Below, in pieces: positions 11,530 to 24,752 of a stretch of 64,000 nt of DNA. How positions within the stretch are numbered: position 1 is the stretch's first letter; every line of letters starts with the position of its first letter. Source of the DNA: Anaspis maculata (Eukaryota; Arthropoda; Insecta; Coleoptera; Scraptiidae). The notes below the pieces were generated by a model. The model worked only from the letters and a program-made list of their open reading frames with translations, was not told where the DNA came from and ran no database searches. The stretch lies in the NCBI GenBank assembly GCA_949128115.1, contig OX421963.1, forward strand, positions 80,719,635 through 80,783,634. Direction: 5' to 3'. A program made the translations under genes and the position numbers.

Positions 11530-14500
11530 TTAAGGCTGTCATTTCCACCACAAGGACAGATCGCGGACTACCGGCATGCGGCAGTGCGAAAGAGACACAG
11601 ATAGACTTTTCTGTCGAGCTCGAGCCCCTCGGCTAAACCTGTCTGCCGAAAAACTCGAAAAAAATTACAAGGACTTGTCTGACAATAGGAGTACTTTTTC
11701 GAATAAAAAAAGAAAATTTCAGGAAAAAGTGAATCGAAATAAAAATTTCGGAATATGTATATACATATTATGTTGCCAAAGCCGTTCAAGTTGGGCCCTA
11801 TTTTTTCACTTTTTTCGGCAGACAGGTTCAGCCGGGAGTCACCGCAGAAGAAAAAACACTAGGAAATGACGTCCTTAAGACGTTCAATGTTTTTCGGGTG
11901 CGAGATGCGCGGAGTGTTCCATATGAGGGATGTCTATTACCTCACTGGTTCGTGCTAAAGGGGAGTCGAACCCATACCGAGAGGATGACTGGGATAAACC
12001 GGTCACGGTGAAGAGCGCCCGGTCTTAAAATTTTACGAGGTTTCATTACGAGTTTCATTATCATCACCGGCGGATCGCGAACCGGTTTCACAATTGAACA
12101 CGCATAGAAAAACAAAACAATAAATCGTCGAAGAAAAAAATAAACGCATAAATTTAGGATTACCTACCTATATAACTACCTATACTTATGCCTTATGCCA
12201 TTGGAATACAATTTGGAAAATCTGATTTTATGTAGGTAAGGTAATGGACATGCTTAATAATTATCTCCCATTCATCCCTTTTCGCACCTTATTTTGAATA
12301 AATTAAAACTGAAGCTCACTACTCACCCAGCGGCATTTTGGAAAGCACCAAGTTAAAGTTTACGACTATCGGTTTATGAAGCCCTGAAACTGTCTTCCAA
12401 TCTCGGCAATAACCATCAACGCCTCAATCACACAGATTTGAAAATCCCTCCCGTTTTATATACAGGGGGGGTTGTGCCGGCTTGCGTATCGATTTTGTCC
12501 ACTGTGCGAGAAAGGGTGTTTTGAATACCACCTGTTGCTTCCACCAGCAGTCACACCGGCATAGAACAAAGACTTTCGTTTCCGGGCATACCGGCTTTTG
12601 CAAATTACGGCCGCACTACATCTTTTCTTTCCGCGAATACCGTCTCAGAATCTTCTACGGATCTCTCTACTCACATTTTGCGGTATCTGACCCATTGTGG
12701 TGCCTTCGTGGGCCGGTCCGAGGCTCTGCTTGGCTACGGGAATCTTGCCGGTTCGTCGGTATCCACTCCTCAATAATCCTCGATTTTTTAAATTTAATTT
12801 TTTTTTTCAAACTAGGCACACTACACTTTGGCACTAAAATCCGATAGAACCAATTCGGTTTGTGTAATTCAGAGAAAAAAGTTCAAGTCCTACTTATTTA
12901 TTATAAGCACTACTACTAAACCCTACGAATCAAACTGTGCTGTACGCATATAGAAACTGAACTGAACTCTTCGCAGGAGAAGTCGAGAGCCGAGTTCAGA
13001 GAGCCGGCGAGTGGTGGGGGACGCCGCAAGAGCCGTCCATTGGCTGCGGCAAAGTCGAATCTACGAGTTGTATCAGCTGATCCACCGCATAGTAACAGCT
13101 GAGAGAGGACTTGCCTTTGCCTGTGTGTTTACCAAAGTAAATGATGATGATAATAATAATAATAACGAAGGGATTGAAAGACTTTGACGGGAGCGAGCAG
13201 GAAACACGTTTAGTTAGAAAAAGACGGTGCATTCACACCGCGCAAACCGAGGACCGATTTCAAGAGATATCGCTTCGCTTTATTTGCAATGCACGTACTC
13301 GACACAGACTGCTTGTCTGCTGATATACCGCTCGTTATCCTTCTGCTGTGCCCTGTACGAGGTCCTTTTCGCCTCTTTTCTTGCCAATCGCAGAAGGCTT
13401 TCATGACATCTGTCAATTCACCACAGACACAGATCCTGTCAAACTAAGTTTCTCCCCTAATAATACTCTTTACATCTTTCTTACCCTCGATCTATTCCCA
13501 CTTCCTCTATTTTATTAATTCATTATACTCGTTTTCTCCATTTACTCTACATCTTCTTACCTACTTTGCGTATTGAGTACCTATTTCGACAGAATATGTG
13601 ACAGATTCATTTTTCAAATAAATGTCAAATTTGACAGTGAATAGTGACCTTTTATAATAAACCAGAAAAAGGACACGTACGTTGTTGAAGCACGATTCTT
13701 CAACAAATAAATTTACTTTCTTTCCACAATTCCATCTCGCTTTACTCACAGAATAAATCGACTTACAATTGACATCTTGTTCTTGTAGCACTACAATCAA
13801 ACGTCATTGGTAAGAAACTAATGGTCTTTGTTAGAAAAATCCGTGACAATCGATACAATTGTTATTTGTTCACTTATCAAAACCTCACAGGTCACTGTTG
13901 CAACGGTTTGTGTATGTATACGGTTACTACGGTACGATATAATGCAAAATATTGCGAAAAATGATAAGCAATAAAAATGAGCAGTCTTAGTATACGGCCT
14001 TGAGCTATCTTTTGAGTCTTTTTTTTTGTCTTTGGTATGTTTTGGTTCTGTGTTTTGTTCAGTACGAAATGTGGCATTAAGTGTTCAGATATAGCGAAAA
14101 ATGCTCAGATACAGACACCTGTAAGTGGGATGGGTATTGCGTAGCTGAACCCCTAGACAATGTGGAGGCCCTGGCAAAGGTAAAGGCCCCATCTTTTGTT
14201 CTCGCGTGATTTTTAATTGAAACGAAGTTCGAAGATAAGGGAAAAAAACGGGGATTTGTATACCGAGTATAATGAGCTGAGTAATAATTGAAAAAAGTTG
14301 TGAAAGCAGCCAGTGGTAGCCATTGAGTCACCTGATAAAATCCGCGCGTGGATTATTCCAGAATGGGGTTCTTACAAGCATGGCATTCAGCAATTTACGT
14401 GGGCATATTAATTTATTGTTATGGTGGATAATGTGATAACAAAGTACTAAATAAGAAAATAATATATTGACACTATTGGCTATCCTTTTCTTTATGCGAT

Positions 14501-14912
14501 AAAATGTTGGGAAATCCAATAGGGGAAAATTTATTTTGCACTTTTTTGAGTCTCGAGTCTCGACCAAATACCTATACTATTATGACGATATGTTGAGAAT
14601 TTGGTAAAATCTTGTATGACTACCTATTCTTTATATGACCTTGATGGTGAGAATTTATCGCTCATGTTTTCATCAACATCTTGGATTTCGAATATTGATT
14701 TTTTCAAGCCAATTTTGCTGTTGTCATTTTTCGACCTTGAGGTATTGTGAGTTGTGACTCTGACTCATGTACATAATGCAGCCAGGTATCTAGTGACTAA
14801 GTACTAGCTACCTACCAGGGGTGAATACTGAATCTTTATCAAAAATAAATGCTGTAAAATTTTTCAGTCGCCTGATGATACATAATACCTACTACAAGTC
14901 ATTCATAAATGA
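11530..14912. other. intergenic DNA, no gene recognised
   Basis: The longest frame (12482-12847, plus) has no family motif. A tRNA B-box-like sequence on the minus strand (GGTTCGACTCC, 11962-11972) has no convincing A box. A GAT/AAT microsatellite lies at about 13141-13166. Confidence 0.4.
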
Positions 14913-15034
14913 GAAATAATAATAATAATAATAATAAAATGTCTTTATTGGCGATATTCAGCGAAGCTGCTGAAATATGATTGCCAAAAAAGTAAAACCG
15001 AAATAAACTGAGCACAGCAATACGAGCAGTAATT
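14913..15034 (-). mobile_element. 3' end of a non-LTR retrotransposon with (TTA)n tail
   Basis: Read on the minus strand, a short unique sequence leads to an AATAAA polyadenylation signal (plus 14944-14949). Nine bases later comes a (TTA)n tail (plus about 14915-14938). AATAAA followed by a trinucleotide tail is the usual 3' end of several insect LINE clades. No reverse transcriptase frame is visible upstream, so this is a very short 5'-truncated insert. Confidence 0.5.
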
Positions 15035-15270
15035 AACGGTCCTCAGTACTAAAGCGGCAACCAGTTATACAATAAAACATTGTTCTTTAAGATTTCTAAG
15101 AAAATTAAAAGATCAATCAATATTCGGAATTCGGATGCTCGACATGCAGAGTAATGTTAAAAATGGCGCTACAGATCCAAATATTAATTTTTCTTTTAGT
15201 TTTTTTTTTGAGAAATCTCAAAAAACAATGTATAAGTGGTTGACGCTCTAGTACCTACTGGATACCGTTG
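15035..15270. mobile_element. palindromic MITE
   Basis: AACGGTCCTCAGTACTAAAG at 15035 is the imperfect inverse of the segment ending GGATACCGTTG at 15270. CAACCAGTTATAC near 15058 pairs with GTATAAGTGGTTG near 15230, and AAGATTTCT pairs with AGAAATCT further in. The middle carries a chance T-run. It is non-coding, and its boundaries are approximate. Confidence 0.55.
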
Positions 15271-15668
15271 AATCATCTCATTCATTATTATGATTTTACC
15301 CTAGATTTCTCGCCTCCAAATTTTTTTTCAGGAAAACGCCGAAACATGTCGATTTTTATTTTGAGGGGGACATCTAGGACACGTTTGGTCAAATATTCAT
15401 CTTCAACCCCTTCGCCCCCACCCCACCCTGATTTAGAATTTCAAATAGCACTACCTATGTTGTGAGACATCAAATTGAAAGTGATAAAATTCACTTTCTG
15501 TTGAACATATTTTAATTTTTTTTCGTCACCCCTCAACCCTTCTAAAAGTCCACTCATTGTTATTTAAAAGGAAGCTTTTCCCCTGTTAACTCACGATACT
15601 TGGAGAATAGATTTTCTAGCAAAAACAGGTCGACTCTTATTTCGAAGAAGGCATCCAACATCCAACAT

Positions 15669-15899
15669 CCAGTTCCACCAGTGAATTTAATTATTGTTAG
15701 CTAATTGAGACATTTTCTCTGATGGATTCTAGGTCAGTGCTGGTTGAATGACCACGGAAAATGCATACAAACTATTGTGGTCTAAACATTTTTCTATAAT
15801 ATTTCGTGAAACTTGTGTTTTCTGTGGTCACTAAGCCAATTATCACCAGAGAAAATATCTCAATTGGTTAACACTGATTGAATTTACTGGTGGAACTGG
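15669..15899. mobile_element. palindromic MITE inserted in the repeat cluster
   Basis: CCAGTTCCACCAGTGAATTT at 15669 is the inverse of the segment ending TACTGGTGGAACTGG at 15899. The complementarity continues inward (GAGACATTTTCTCTGATGG with CCAGAGAAAATATCTC, and GACCAC with GTGGTC). Module sequence on both sides suggests insertion into it. Confidence 0.6.
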
Positions 15900-16396
15900 C
15901 TATTATAGACACGTATTGCCAAATTTTCATCTTCAATCCCTTCGCCCCCCCCCCCCCCTACCCTACCCCCTACCTTAAAATTTGAATAGCAACATCTGCC
16001 TTGTGAAATATCAGACTAAAGTTATTAAAATTCCATTTCTGTAAAAATTATTTCAAGTTTCCTAAACCTCTTTCTAACCCTTTTCAAAAATTCTCTTAAT
16101 TGGGAGGCGAAGGGGTTGAAGATAGAATTTGACAATAAGTGTTTTAGACGTCGAAATGCCCCGTCGAAATGATAATTGACCTGTTTTTGCTGGAAAATCT
16201 TTTTCTCAAGGATCGATTTGGAATTATAAAACAGGGTAGGGTGGGGGCAAAGGGGTTGAAGATGAAAATTTGGCAATATTTGTCCTAGATGTCCCCCTCA
16301 AAATCAAAATCGAGCTGTTTCGGCGACTTCTGCACAAAAATTTGGCAGCAAGAAATCTGGGGTGGGTCCTTTTTGAAAAATCACCCTGTATGTATA

Positions 16397-17874
16397 CAGG
16401 GTGGCCCAACGAAAACACAACACAGAGGTTTTTGGAGCATTTCTCTTATTTTTTTTGGAAAAAGCTCAAACAAGTCGATTTTTATATCGAGGGGGACACC
16501 TGAGACGCGAAACGTCAATTGGCCAATTTCTATCTTCAGCCCCCCCCCAGACCCCACCCACCCCAACTACAAAATTTCAAATGACACCACCCACTTTGCG
16601 ATACATCAAATTAAATAGAATTGAATTCTCCTCCTGAAATAATGTCTTTTTTTAATTTTTAACCCTACTTCTAAAAATACTCTGACTGTCCCATTTTATA
16701 TTCTCGACTCCTCAATCTTCTTTACTTCAGTCCGCGTCATCCCAGATAGCATCCAAATTCACCCCTTTGCTCACCCCCACGCCAACTTCAAAATTCAACA
16801 AGATATCACCTACTTTGTGATACATCGAATTGAAGGGAATTGATTTTTTTTTTCGAAAACAATGTTCTGAAATTTTTTTTTTTAATTGTCTAATTTTACG
16901 AGGCGGCATTCAGCTATAAGCTGCTCTACCATGCAACCTCGGGGACAGCACAAAATATCCATGGATGAAGTAGGATTCGAACCCACACAGGGCAGCGCGA
17001 ATGGTTTGGCTTGCCATCACCTGTACCACTCGGCTACCACCGCTCCTCAATTTTCAACTCCTTCCCCAATTACTTGAACATTCAAACTGTTTTAGAAAAG
17101 GGTTTTTGAAAAATTTGAAAATATTTTGTTCAGATGAAAATTGAGAGCTCAATAATATTAAATTGCATACTTGACATTTTCAACGATCCATCAGAATTCC
17201 ATAATTTTCTTCCGATCTGATCAACTTCTAATTAAAAACTGCCTAGTGCCAGTGACATTTCGCTGACACCAGACATTACGCATCTTATCAACATGATTCG
17301 CACACATACAAGACTGCATTTCGAAAATGGACCAAAGAACAAGTTTCATCATTTGACAGATTCAAATTTCAACCTCAGACAATGCCATCGTGCAGATGCA
17401 ATTTACAGCTCCAACTTATCCACCATTAAACTTCGTTTTTTGATCAACTTCAACTTACCAGACCTCACATTTCACATGCGCAACGTGAGAAATTCAAGGC
17501 AAATGCTTGGCAAATGACCTCTTCTCTTTGATCAAAGTTCGGACAGGTCGATTTTTTTCTAAAAGGGGGACGTCAAAGTGCTATTAATTAAACCGTGCAA
17601 TTTTATGCCGATTGCTGCAGGGTGCCAACCCCTTCAAAAATTTTAAACGGCCATTGGGGTTGAGCAATAAATCATCATGAAGCTCTTCCAATTGACTTTA
17701 CAGCGATGCTGTTTCTCTCGATTCGTGAACGTTTTCCCTGAAATATCGACAATTTCAGAGTTTTCAAAGACTGTTTCGAAGTTGACGAACCCATAACGGG
17801 GCCCATGTGCCTCTCGCAAATATACTACAGTATATTAATTAAGGTAGGTATTGTGTTTGCATTAGGCCACCCTG
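16397..17874. mobile_element. TA-flanked element with CAGGGTGGCC / GGCCACCCTG ends
   Basis: The terminal inverted repeats CAGGGTGGCC (16397) and GGCCACCCTG (ending 17874) are flanked by TA on both sides (16395-16396 and 17875-17876), as for Tc1/mariner-type elements. The interior holds a copy of the GAGGGGGACA module and a SINE. Immediately upstream, TCACCCTGTA (16381-16390) is the right end of another such element whose left end I did not find. There is no transposase frame. Confidence 0.55.
16872..17046 (-). mobile_element. tRNA-derived SINE (tRNA-Ser/Leu-like head)
   Basis: On the minus strand the head carries a pol III A box TAGCCGAGTGG (plus 17026-17036) and a B box GGTTCGAATCC (plus 16973-16983). 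They are separated by a D-arm and anticodon-arm-like region and a long extra-arm region, as in class II tRNAs such as tRNA-Ser. A tRNA-unrelated body of roughly 90 bases follows and ends in a poly(A) tract (T run at plus 16873-16883). The order of head, body and A tail is that of a SINE. The tRNA fold is too diverged to be a functional tRNA. Confidence 0.65.
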
Positions 17875-17876
17875 TA

Positions 17877-20800
17877 TAAAGTCAGGCTAGTACAACTTAA
17901 CAAAATAAGTATGAAAAACACCATTATCTGGCAGACTCTGATTGCAACTTGTACATTATCAGACTACTCAATTCTGTGATCAATTTTACAATTTCAACTG
18001 ACCAGACCACACTCCCTGACATATTACTTCTTCACCTATCCAACCCTCCACACTTTTACAACTTTTTCTCTGAACACGAAAAGACTATGACCTAACACAA
18101 TTTCATGACCAACCCCGTCCGTCCACCATCAGTCGTTGCGTCCGATGGATGTATTGCACTGCGTCTCCGGCGTGATAGAATCAGTGAGGTCGCAAGGCGG
18201 TGAAAGTCAGTCACTATAGGTAGATACCTATACTATTATCTACCTATTCTCAAGTCAGATCGAGGTACTTCTTATACATTTAGGGTCGAATTCAGAGGCG
18301 CTGCTATCCTACAGTCTTACTCACTGTTCCCTTCACTCAAATCATATTGAGAAACATTTCAGTGTACCCTCGACTATGTGCTGAGTCCCCATTCACATCT
18401 CACTTAATTCTCCACTACAATAGACCATAATATTGAAAAGCCAAAGCGCAGGCGCAGATCTGGAAGAGAGACAACCACATGTTCCCTCTAGCTCCATGGA
18501 AACCCTCAAGATCTACGTTTGGAATTATACTGCAGTGCGAATACTCCCAAAAATGTGCCTATCTGATTTACAAATCACCATCAGTGGAAAGGTGAAGTGA
18601 CAATTAATTAAACATGACATATTTGCAACATTTAACCCGAATTAAACACAAAGCACGGGTCATATTTTGCTCATTGTCTAAATGAACTACTATAAAAACT
18701 GGTGGTTCTTGTATCATTGTAGCATCGAACTATGGAATATCAAAACTAATCGTGTTTCGCTGTGGAATCAAGCTGATTTCGCCTGAATAGGTTTGGTTCA
18801 TTTGTTGGATGCGTAATGATCGTCAATAATAATCTTGCCATGCCATCAATGGTGGTAGTTCGAATTATAATAGTTCATATGAGCATCAGTAGAGCTAATA
18901 TCAATAGGAAATGTCATTGGCAGTTTGACAGAGCATGAGCTGGAAGGTGCACAGGCGCGGAATAAGAAAAGGGTCTCGTTCCTGAAACGGAGGTTATTGA
19001 GTTGTAAAATTGTATTGTAGTCAGTGGGAAACTTTTTAAAAGCATCAATCATCAAATTTCAATTCAAGCAAGTGCAAATCCAGTCGTTTTAATCTCTAAT
19101 TAATTGTGGACCCAAAAATATTTCAGTCCGGTGCTATTTCACTCAAAGCGAAGTAACGTTCCACGGGGTCACTATAGGGATGGGTGACCCGTCGGTATTA
19201 TTAATCTAGCTGTCACTGTGTCTCGAGCAGTACCTGAAGCCGTTGGTCCTCCTGGGTCAGCGAGCCATGTCTCTAAGTAGGTACTTGAAACAGGGTTACA
19301 ATGGTAATTGAGTGCGAAGTGGTAATTGTGCAGGCGGAATAAACTTCGGATCTTCCAGCAACCAATCCCATACGATTAGTTTAGTTTTTTAATGCAGTTC
19401 TAATTCCGTGAGGTCAAGCTTACAAAATGCTCACGTCGATTTTGACTGTAGAGACTACTGTACTAGACCCAGCCGAGGTTAAATAGGGTCCTTGTATGAA
19501 TTATATTCTTGAAACAGTGATTCAATGAATCGTTAGAAATAGAAACGTTGTTCACAATAATGTCCAATAAGAAAATAGACCTGAAAAAATGTGTCCACTT
19601 TATGAAATTGCATGAAGATCGAAGTTTTGAAGACGGATCTTCAATTCTTCACACATAAGTCTTGTATTTTGATTTGAGTAACTGCATGTTTCGCGCACAC
19701 TATTGGTTCCGAAGTTTTTGGGAAGGTGAAATTGGATTCAACATTTCCAACTATTGACACTCGCATTTGCGATATCCTTCCAGGGTTCAAGGGCAATTCA
19801 AGATGGAAATGGTGCATTGGAAGCGCCGACCCTCTGCCCTGTTCCAGCCAAAAAGCCGCCCCAAGCTATTTTTTTTTGCTTCGAAGGTATAAAGTATGGT
19901 TTAATTGTGGGACCATTTTGATTCACTGAAAGACAATTTTAATTTAAAGCAACGCTTGGAAGCCAACACTTGGAGCTAAGTTTACGTGTGGAATCAACGC
20001 CTCCAACACAAAATTTGATGTAAATTTTTGGCAACTCCTGCTCTATCAACGCCGAAGTCATTTTGGCATGAAATTTTTTCTTCGATCCCTACAAACATGG
20101 CTCAACCTACGTTTGGAAATAACGCTTGTAACATAAATTTTGTCCTGAATTTTTGGAACTCCAGTTTTATCAGCCCGCAAAACCGGATTTTTCGAGTTTT
20201 TCCGGTATTTGGGTACACAAACACAGTAAAATGAACACCCAAATACCTACAGACATGAAGCTCGTGTAAAGTGTACCTACCTTTGAATTATCATCATAAA
20301 AAAACTTCACTAAAAATAGTAACAAGGATTATGCCAGACGAAGATTATGAGCGCTTATCACAAGTATAATTTTTAAGGATCTATAGTGTCGATCTTTATT
20401 CCTAAAACTAGGTAAACAAGATAACAGTATTTTATTTTTATGATCAACCGTAAGTACGTATTCGTACCCATCAAGTCTATGCGATTTGATTCGAAAACTG
20501 CTGAGTTTTACTGTTATAACTCGTATAGGTATAAAGCTGGGCTATGAGGTGAGCTGTCAAATTTAATCGCAAAATAATGAGAGAAAAAGGAAAGAGTACA
20601 CCAAGCGAGCACATTTTGCCGTTTGTTTCCCGAATACTGCCCTCTATTGTTCTTTGTTCCATATCATTGATATTTAATGCATTTTTAATGAACATATCAT
20701 GCTCTTCGGGATATACTCGTATAGAATTCTACCGTTAAGGCAAAAAAAATTATTTTACAATTACAGCTAGATAACGAAGAGAAGGGTCAGCACATTGACG

Positions 20801-22194
20801 CAAATGTCATGTCACGTGACTCATCGTTGGCGCAATTATTTACAATAAATGCAACAAATAGAATTTTTATCAAAAATGCTCAGTGTGTGTGTGTGTGTGT
20901 ATAAAATAATAATAAACTAATTGCCATTGTGTATTGTTTCAAAAATAGCACTCGCTGTAATATGTACTAATGCGGAACTGACACCATACAGAGAGATGGT
21001 GTGTCATTCTATACAGTAGTTTATGGCCAATTGTGCAATAAATCAGCGTGATGCAGTGTGCCGATCGAGATTAGATAGACAAAAAAATACATCACCAACG
21101 GCCAACACCAAAAACCAACGGACTGAACAGATACAGAGGCACAAGCAAAAAGGTCATCATTGCATGGATGATATAAATTGCACGCGTATATGGTGACCCT
21201 TCCGGGATTTATGGACCTTTCGGGGGAGAAAGCCCTAGTTTTTTTCGGCACGATACGGGGGGGCTATAGGCTATAGGATACTGGTAATCGGTGGAATGTG
21301 CAAATCCGCAAGAAATAATCGAAATTAGTCCTTGTTACTATGATCTCTGTTATCGTTTTGATGAAACTGCAAGTCTTTTATTTCCTATAGCCAATGGCAT
21401 TGCAAAAACCTATAGACACGGAACAACAGCAGCTATAGCAATAACATGGTGTTTTCGAACTGGAAGGTACACAGATTGACAAAAATGTAATCTTATCTCT
21501 TCGAATGCTTACAATGTATGAATGCATTTCGATCTAATTATTTAGAATGAAAGAATACCGTCGTTAATCAAAACGATAAAATGTGTATTGATTCGTGTTT
21601 GAATTGGTAACAATGAGACTTCCGTGTTTTGAGGGCATAGATGCATTTCTCGGTTAATATCGTCAAGAATATGGGCATAAAATCCGGTATGAACTGGATT
21701 TTGTGAAATTGCATCATTTCAACCTTTTACCCCAAGATACTGGATGGACAATGCTACAAAAAAATCTCTTTTCAAACTGCGATAATAGGTCTGATATACC
21801 GAAGCGTTCTTGTACACAATTATAAGAGTCGTGGGATAATAATTGATCCAACTAGCCAGATAACAGATAACTTGCGCTAGCCGAGTTTTTGATCGAAATT
21901 CTAAAATTGGTTTCGGTCTGAATACATTCTGATTGAAAAGTTCGAAATATCTGGTTTCTGGGCTAGTGGTAATTGGGGTAATTGTCGAGCAGAAAAGCGG
22001 ATTGGCCTGAGAAAGGCCTGGAGGAGACTTTCGAGCCCGTTTAGGATCAAAGTAATTGAATGACATAGAGGAGCGAAAACAAAATTTCATCGTTTGATTC
22101 AAGAGGACTTGAGCACTTGGGGAGAGTGCATGTCGAAACGATTTTGCCGTTTCTGAAAAGTAACGCCCGAGGTAACGCCTTTCTGAATTCAGAA
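17877..22194. other. intergenic DNA, no gene recognised
   Basis: No gene is recognised. Frames such as 18846-19055 (minus) and 21719-22102 (minus) lack motifs. A (GT)9 microsatellite lies at 20883-20900. Confidence 0.4.
20883..20900. repeat. (GT)9 microsatellite
   Basis: Nine uninterrupted GT units in otherwise AT-rich unique sequence. Confidence 0.9.
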
Positions 22195-23035
22195 TAAAAT
22201 TGGAAGTTCCGAGGTCAAATCGGAATTTCCAGAGTTCCCGAGTTCATTTCCAAATTACCGAGACAAAGTCAAAATTTCCAGACAGAAAATTCCTGAGAAA
22301 AACATACAACTCCCGAGATTTCGTCCGAATTTCAAAGATGGAGGCGGAAATTGTGAGCTTGACAGAAGCGAAAATATCAAGTCCAAGTCTGATTTCCGTA
22401 ACGAACTCAAAATTTTCGAAGTAAAGTAGGAATTTCTCTCCGACTCTCTCAGATAATCTCAGAATCTCTGAAAAAAGGAGACTATCTCAGAATCTGTGAA
22501 GAAAACGGAGTTTCCAAAATGAATTAAAAATTCCTCGAGATAATGTCTATCGAGATGTCTACATTTGAATGTTAGAGGTGCAGTCGGAATTCTGGAGACT
22601 ATTTCTAAATTTCCTAGATGAAACCACGTCTCCTGATGGAGAAAAATCGGAAGTTCTGGGAGAGCTGGAAAATTGTAAAATTGAAGTGAAAAGTTCCGAG
22701 TCCAGGTCTGATACTCGATATTAGGTCGCAATCCCCTAGATAACATCAGAATTTCTTGGACAAAGTCAGAATTTCCGAGTTGATTTGGACTTTCTAATGT
22801 GTGTAGAAGTTCGAATCACTGCAATAATATATAATTTTCCAAATTCGAGTCTGAGTTTCAGAAGTGAAGTCGGAATTTTGAAGATAATTTCTGAAGTTCC
22901 GAGATGAAGTCTCGAATTCTGAAATTGAAAAATCGGAAATTCTCAGGAAGCTAGATAATTCTGGAATTGATGAAGTCGAAAGTTTCGAGTCTAGGTCTGA
23001 TACTCGATACTAAATCGGAATTCCCTAGAATATTT
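22195..23035. repeat. diverged minisatellite built on TCGGAATTTCCGAG-like units
   Basis: Short phrases related to AAGTCGGAATTTCCGAGAT recur every 20-35 bases with heavy divergence. On top of this lies a higher-order duplication with a spacing of about 285 bases: 22579-22745 and 22864-23031 share GTCGGAATTYTG, AAAAATCGGAA, AGTCYAGGTCTGATACTCGAT and a closing CCCTAGA. The frames inside are by-products of the repeat. No function is evident. Confidence 0.65.
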
Positions 23036-24752
23036 CCCTCATACGTCAAAAACGCGATAATTCGGACACAAATTTTGAGGATTAGTAGATTAATGAGCGA
23101 TAATCCGAAAGACCAAATCGATCTGTCATTGTTTAAACACCTACTGTCAAACAAACATGATGCGTGTCCATCAGTGTTACCGTTGGACTCTGGACACTGT
23201 ATGGGGACGCTCGTGCTCAAGCGAGTACGCAAGGGACCCAGAGGCACGTGCAAGAAAATGAAACAATTTGGGATTGTGCAGTCAGAATGATTTCACACTT
23301 TTTTCATCAGCCTCTGGTTCTCTTTTCTGTTCTGCGGCTCAGTACAGTTGGGTGGTAATACCTATGTGAATAATTTGTAGAATATGATTCGGAAAATATT
23401 CTTCCGAATACCAATCTTGCAATGAGAATGCGTGTTGTCATAAGAAAACCGCATACATTTGTTTTATTCTGTTGTTCAAAAGAAGATACAGAGAACAACA
23501 GAGAAAACAAACTCATGAAATTTTCAGACAACACGCATTTTTCAAAATTGTCTGCTTCATTTTCATGGCAAGAGTGGTATTAGGAAGAATATTTCCCGAA
23601 TCATATTCTACAAATTATTCACATATTACCACCTAACAGTACTGAGCTGCAGAACAAAAAAGAGAACCAGAGGCACTGGCGGCTCCACGGGGGGTACGAC
23701 GGTACGGCCGTACCCCCTGTTGGAAATCAGGGGCGCCAGACGTCAAGCTTATAATTTTGAAAAAAAAATCCACAAGTAGTACCGATGGATTACTCTTTGT
23801 AAAAAATAATTATTGTGATAAAAACTCGCCAATGAAATTGAAATGTTACCTGTGGAACTTCGCTTTGGGCGTCGCGCGATAAAATCTTGGAACTATTCTC
23901 ATAACATCTGTGGAGGTGGAAAGAACTTCTACTCACAACCACCATAATCTTTGTTCGTTACTGACTTTTGAAAATGTTGGAAAATGAACCATTACGAACC
24001 ATCGGCCCGCGGCGCGCTCTGCAGCTACCTTGGCTTTTGTCTGTAATGAACCTCTTTCCGTCTCGGTATGTAATGTACTATTACTCATAACCTTCATGGT
24101 AATTGATTCATTACATACTATGTGAGAGGGCGGGAAGTGACTCATTACCTACTCCGCGGGAAAAAAAAAGAAATGGTAGCTTCAGAAGATACATTCCAGA
24201 ATAATGGATCCAACCAAACAATGAATAACGGTTACCAAACGGGTAAATCCGTATTTCTTATGAGCCAAGTTTCAGAAAAATTGATTCGCCGATCTGGAAG
24301 TTATGGCGAAAAAATATTTTCTAATCTGCTAACGGCTCGAGCCTCCAGGCTCCGCCCAGAACCAAAAGTTGGTCTACGATGACTGATGACAGACTAAATA
24401 CCCTGTTGGTAATTACAGAAGAGGCAGATAGGTGTAAATTTGATTTTGTAGAATAGATACGTAGAGAAGAGTTCAATTGATACTATTAAAACCAAGTTGT
24501 TGTCATGATCGTTTTTCTTTGAAAACCGCTTATGAATCCACTACATATAGGGAGTTCGAGTGAAGTCATAGAGAGAAGCAGAGGCGTTCCCACGGGAAAG
24601 GAATGAAGGGACTACATCCCTCCCTAAGGCTTCGACTAATATCCCCTGGAGAATTATCATTTGATTGATTGCTTGATACCTACTTGACAGGTATCATTCT
24701 GTTCTAAAAACAGAATTCAGGTTATGTTTTTCGAATAGTTTTGTACTGTGTA

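Larger units (their letters stand above)
15290..17580. repeat. cluster of alternating copies of one MITE module
   Basis: A module recognised by TTTTGAGGGGGACATCT and TCATCTTCAACCCCTTCGCC recurs at least six times in alternating orientation. Copies lie near 15335-15460 and 15905-16090 (same strand), 16100-16330 (two inverted partial copies), 16460-16640, and 17547-17575. Another inverted copy is at 60950-61060. A C-rich tract usually follows the CTTCAACCCC segment. It is non-coding and is probably the body of a TACAGGGTG-ended foldback MITE family. Confidence 0.6.

Noticed and set aside
11962..11972. tRNA B-box-like sequence on the minus strand
   Set aside because: No matching A box at the right distance and no cloverleaf. 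A SINE remnant is possible but unsupported.
12482..12847. 121-codon plus-strand frame
   Set aside because: No motif, and the cysteine/histidine pattern does not fit a zinc finger family.
16389..16398. TATGTATACA between two MITE ends as a regulatory palindrome
   Set aside because: It is simply the junction of a right end and a left end of TACAGGGTG-type elements with their TA targets.
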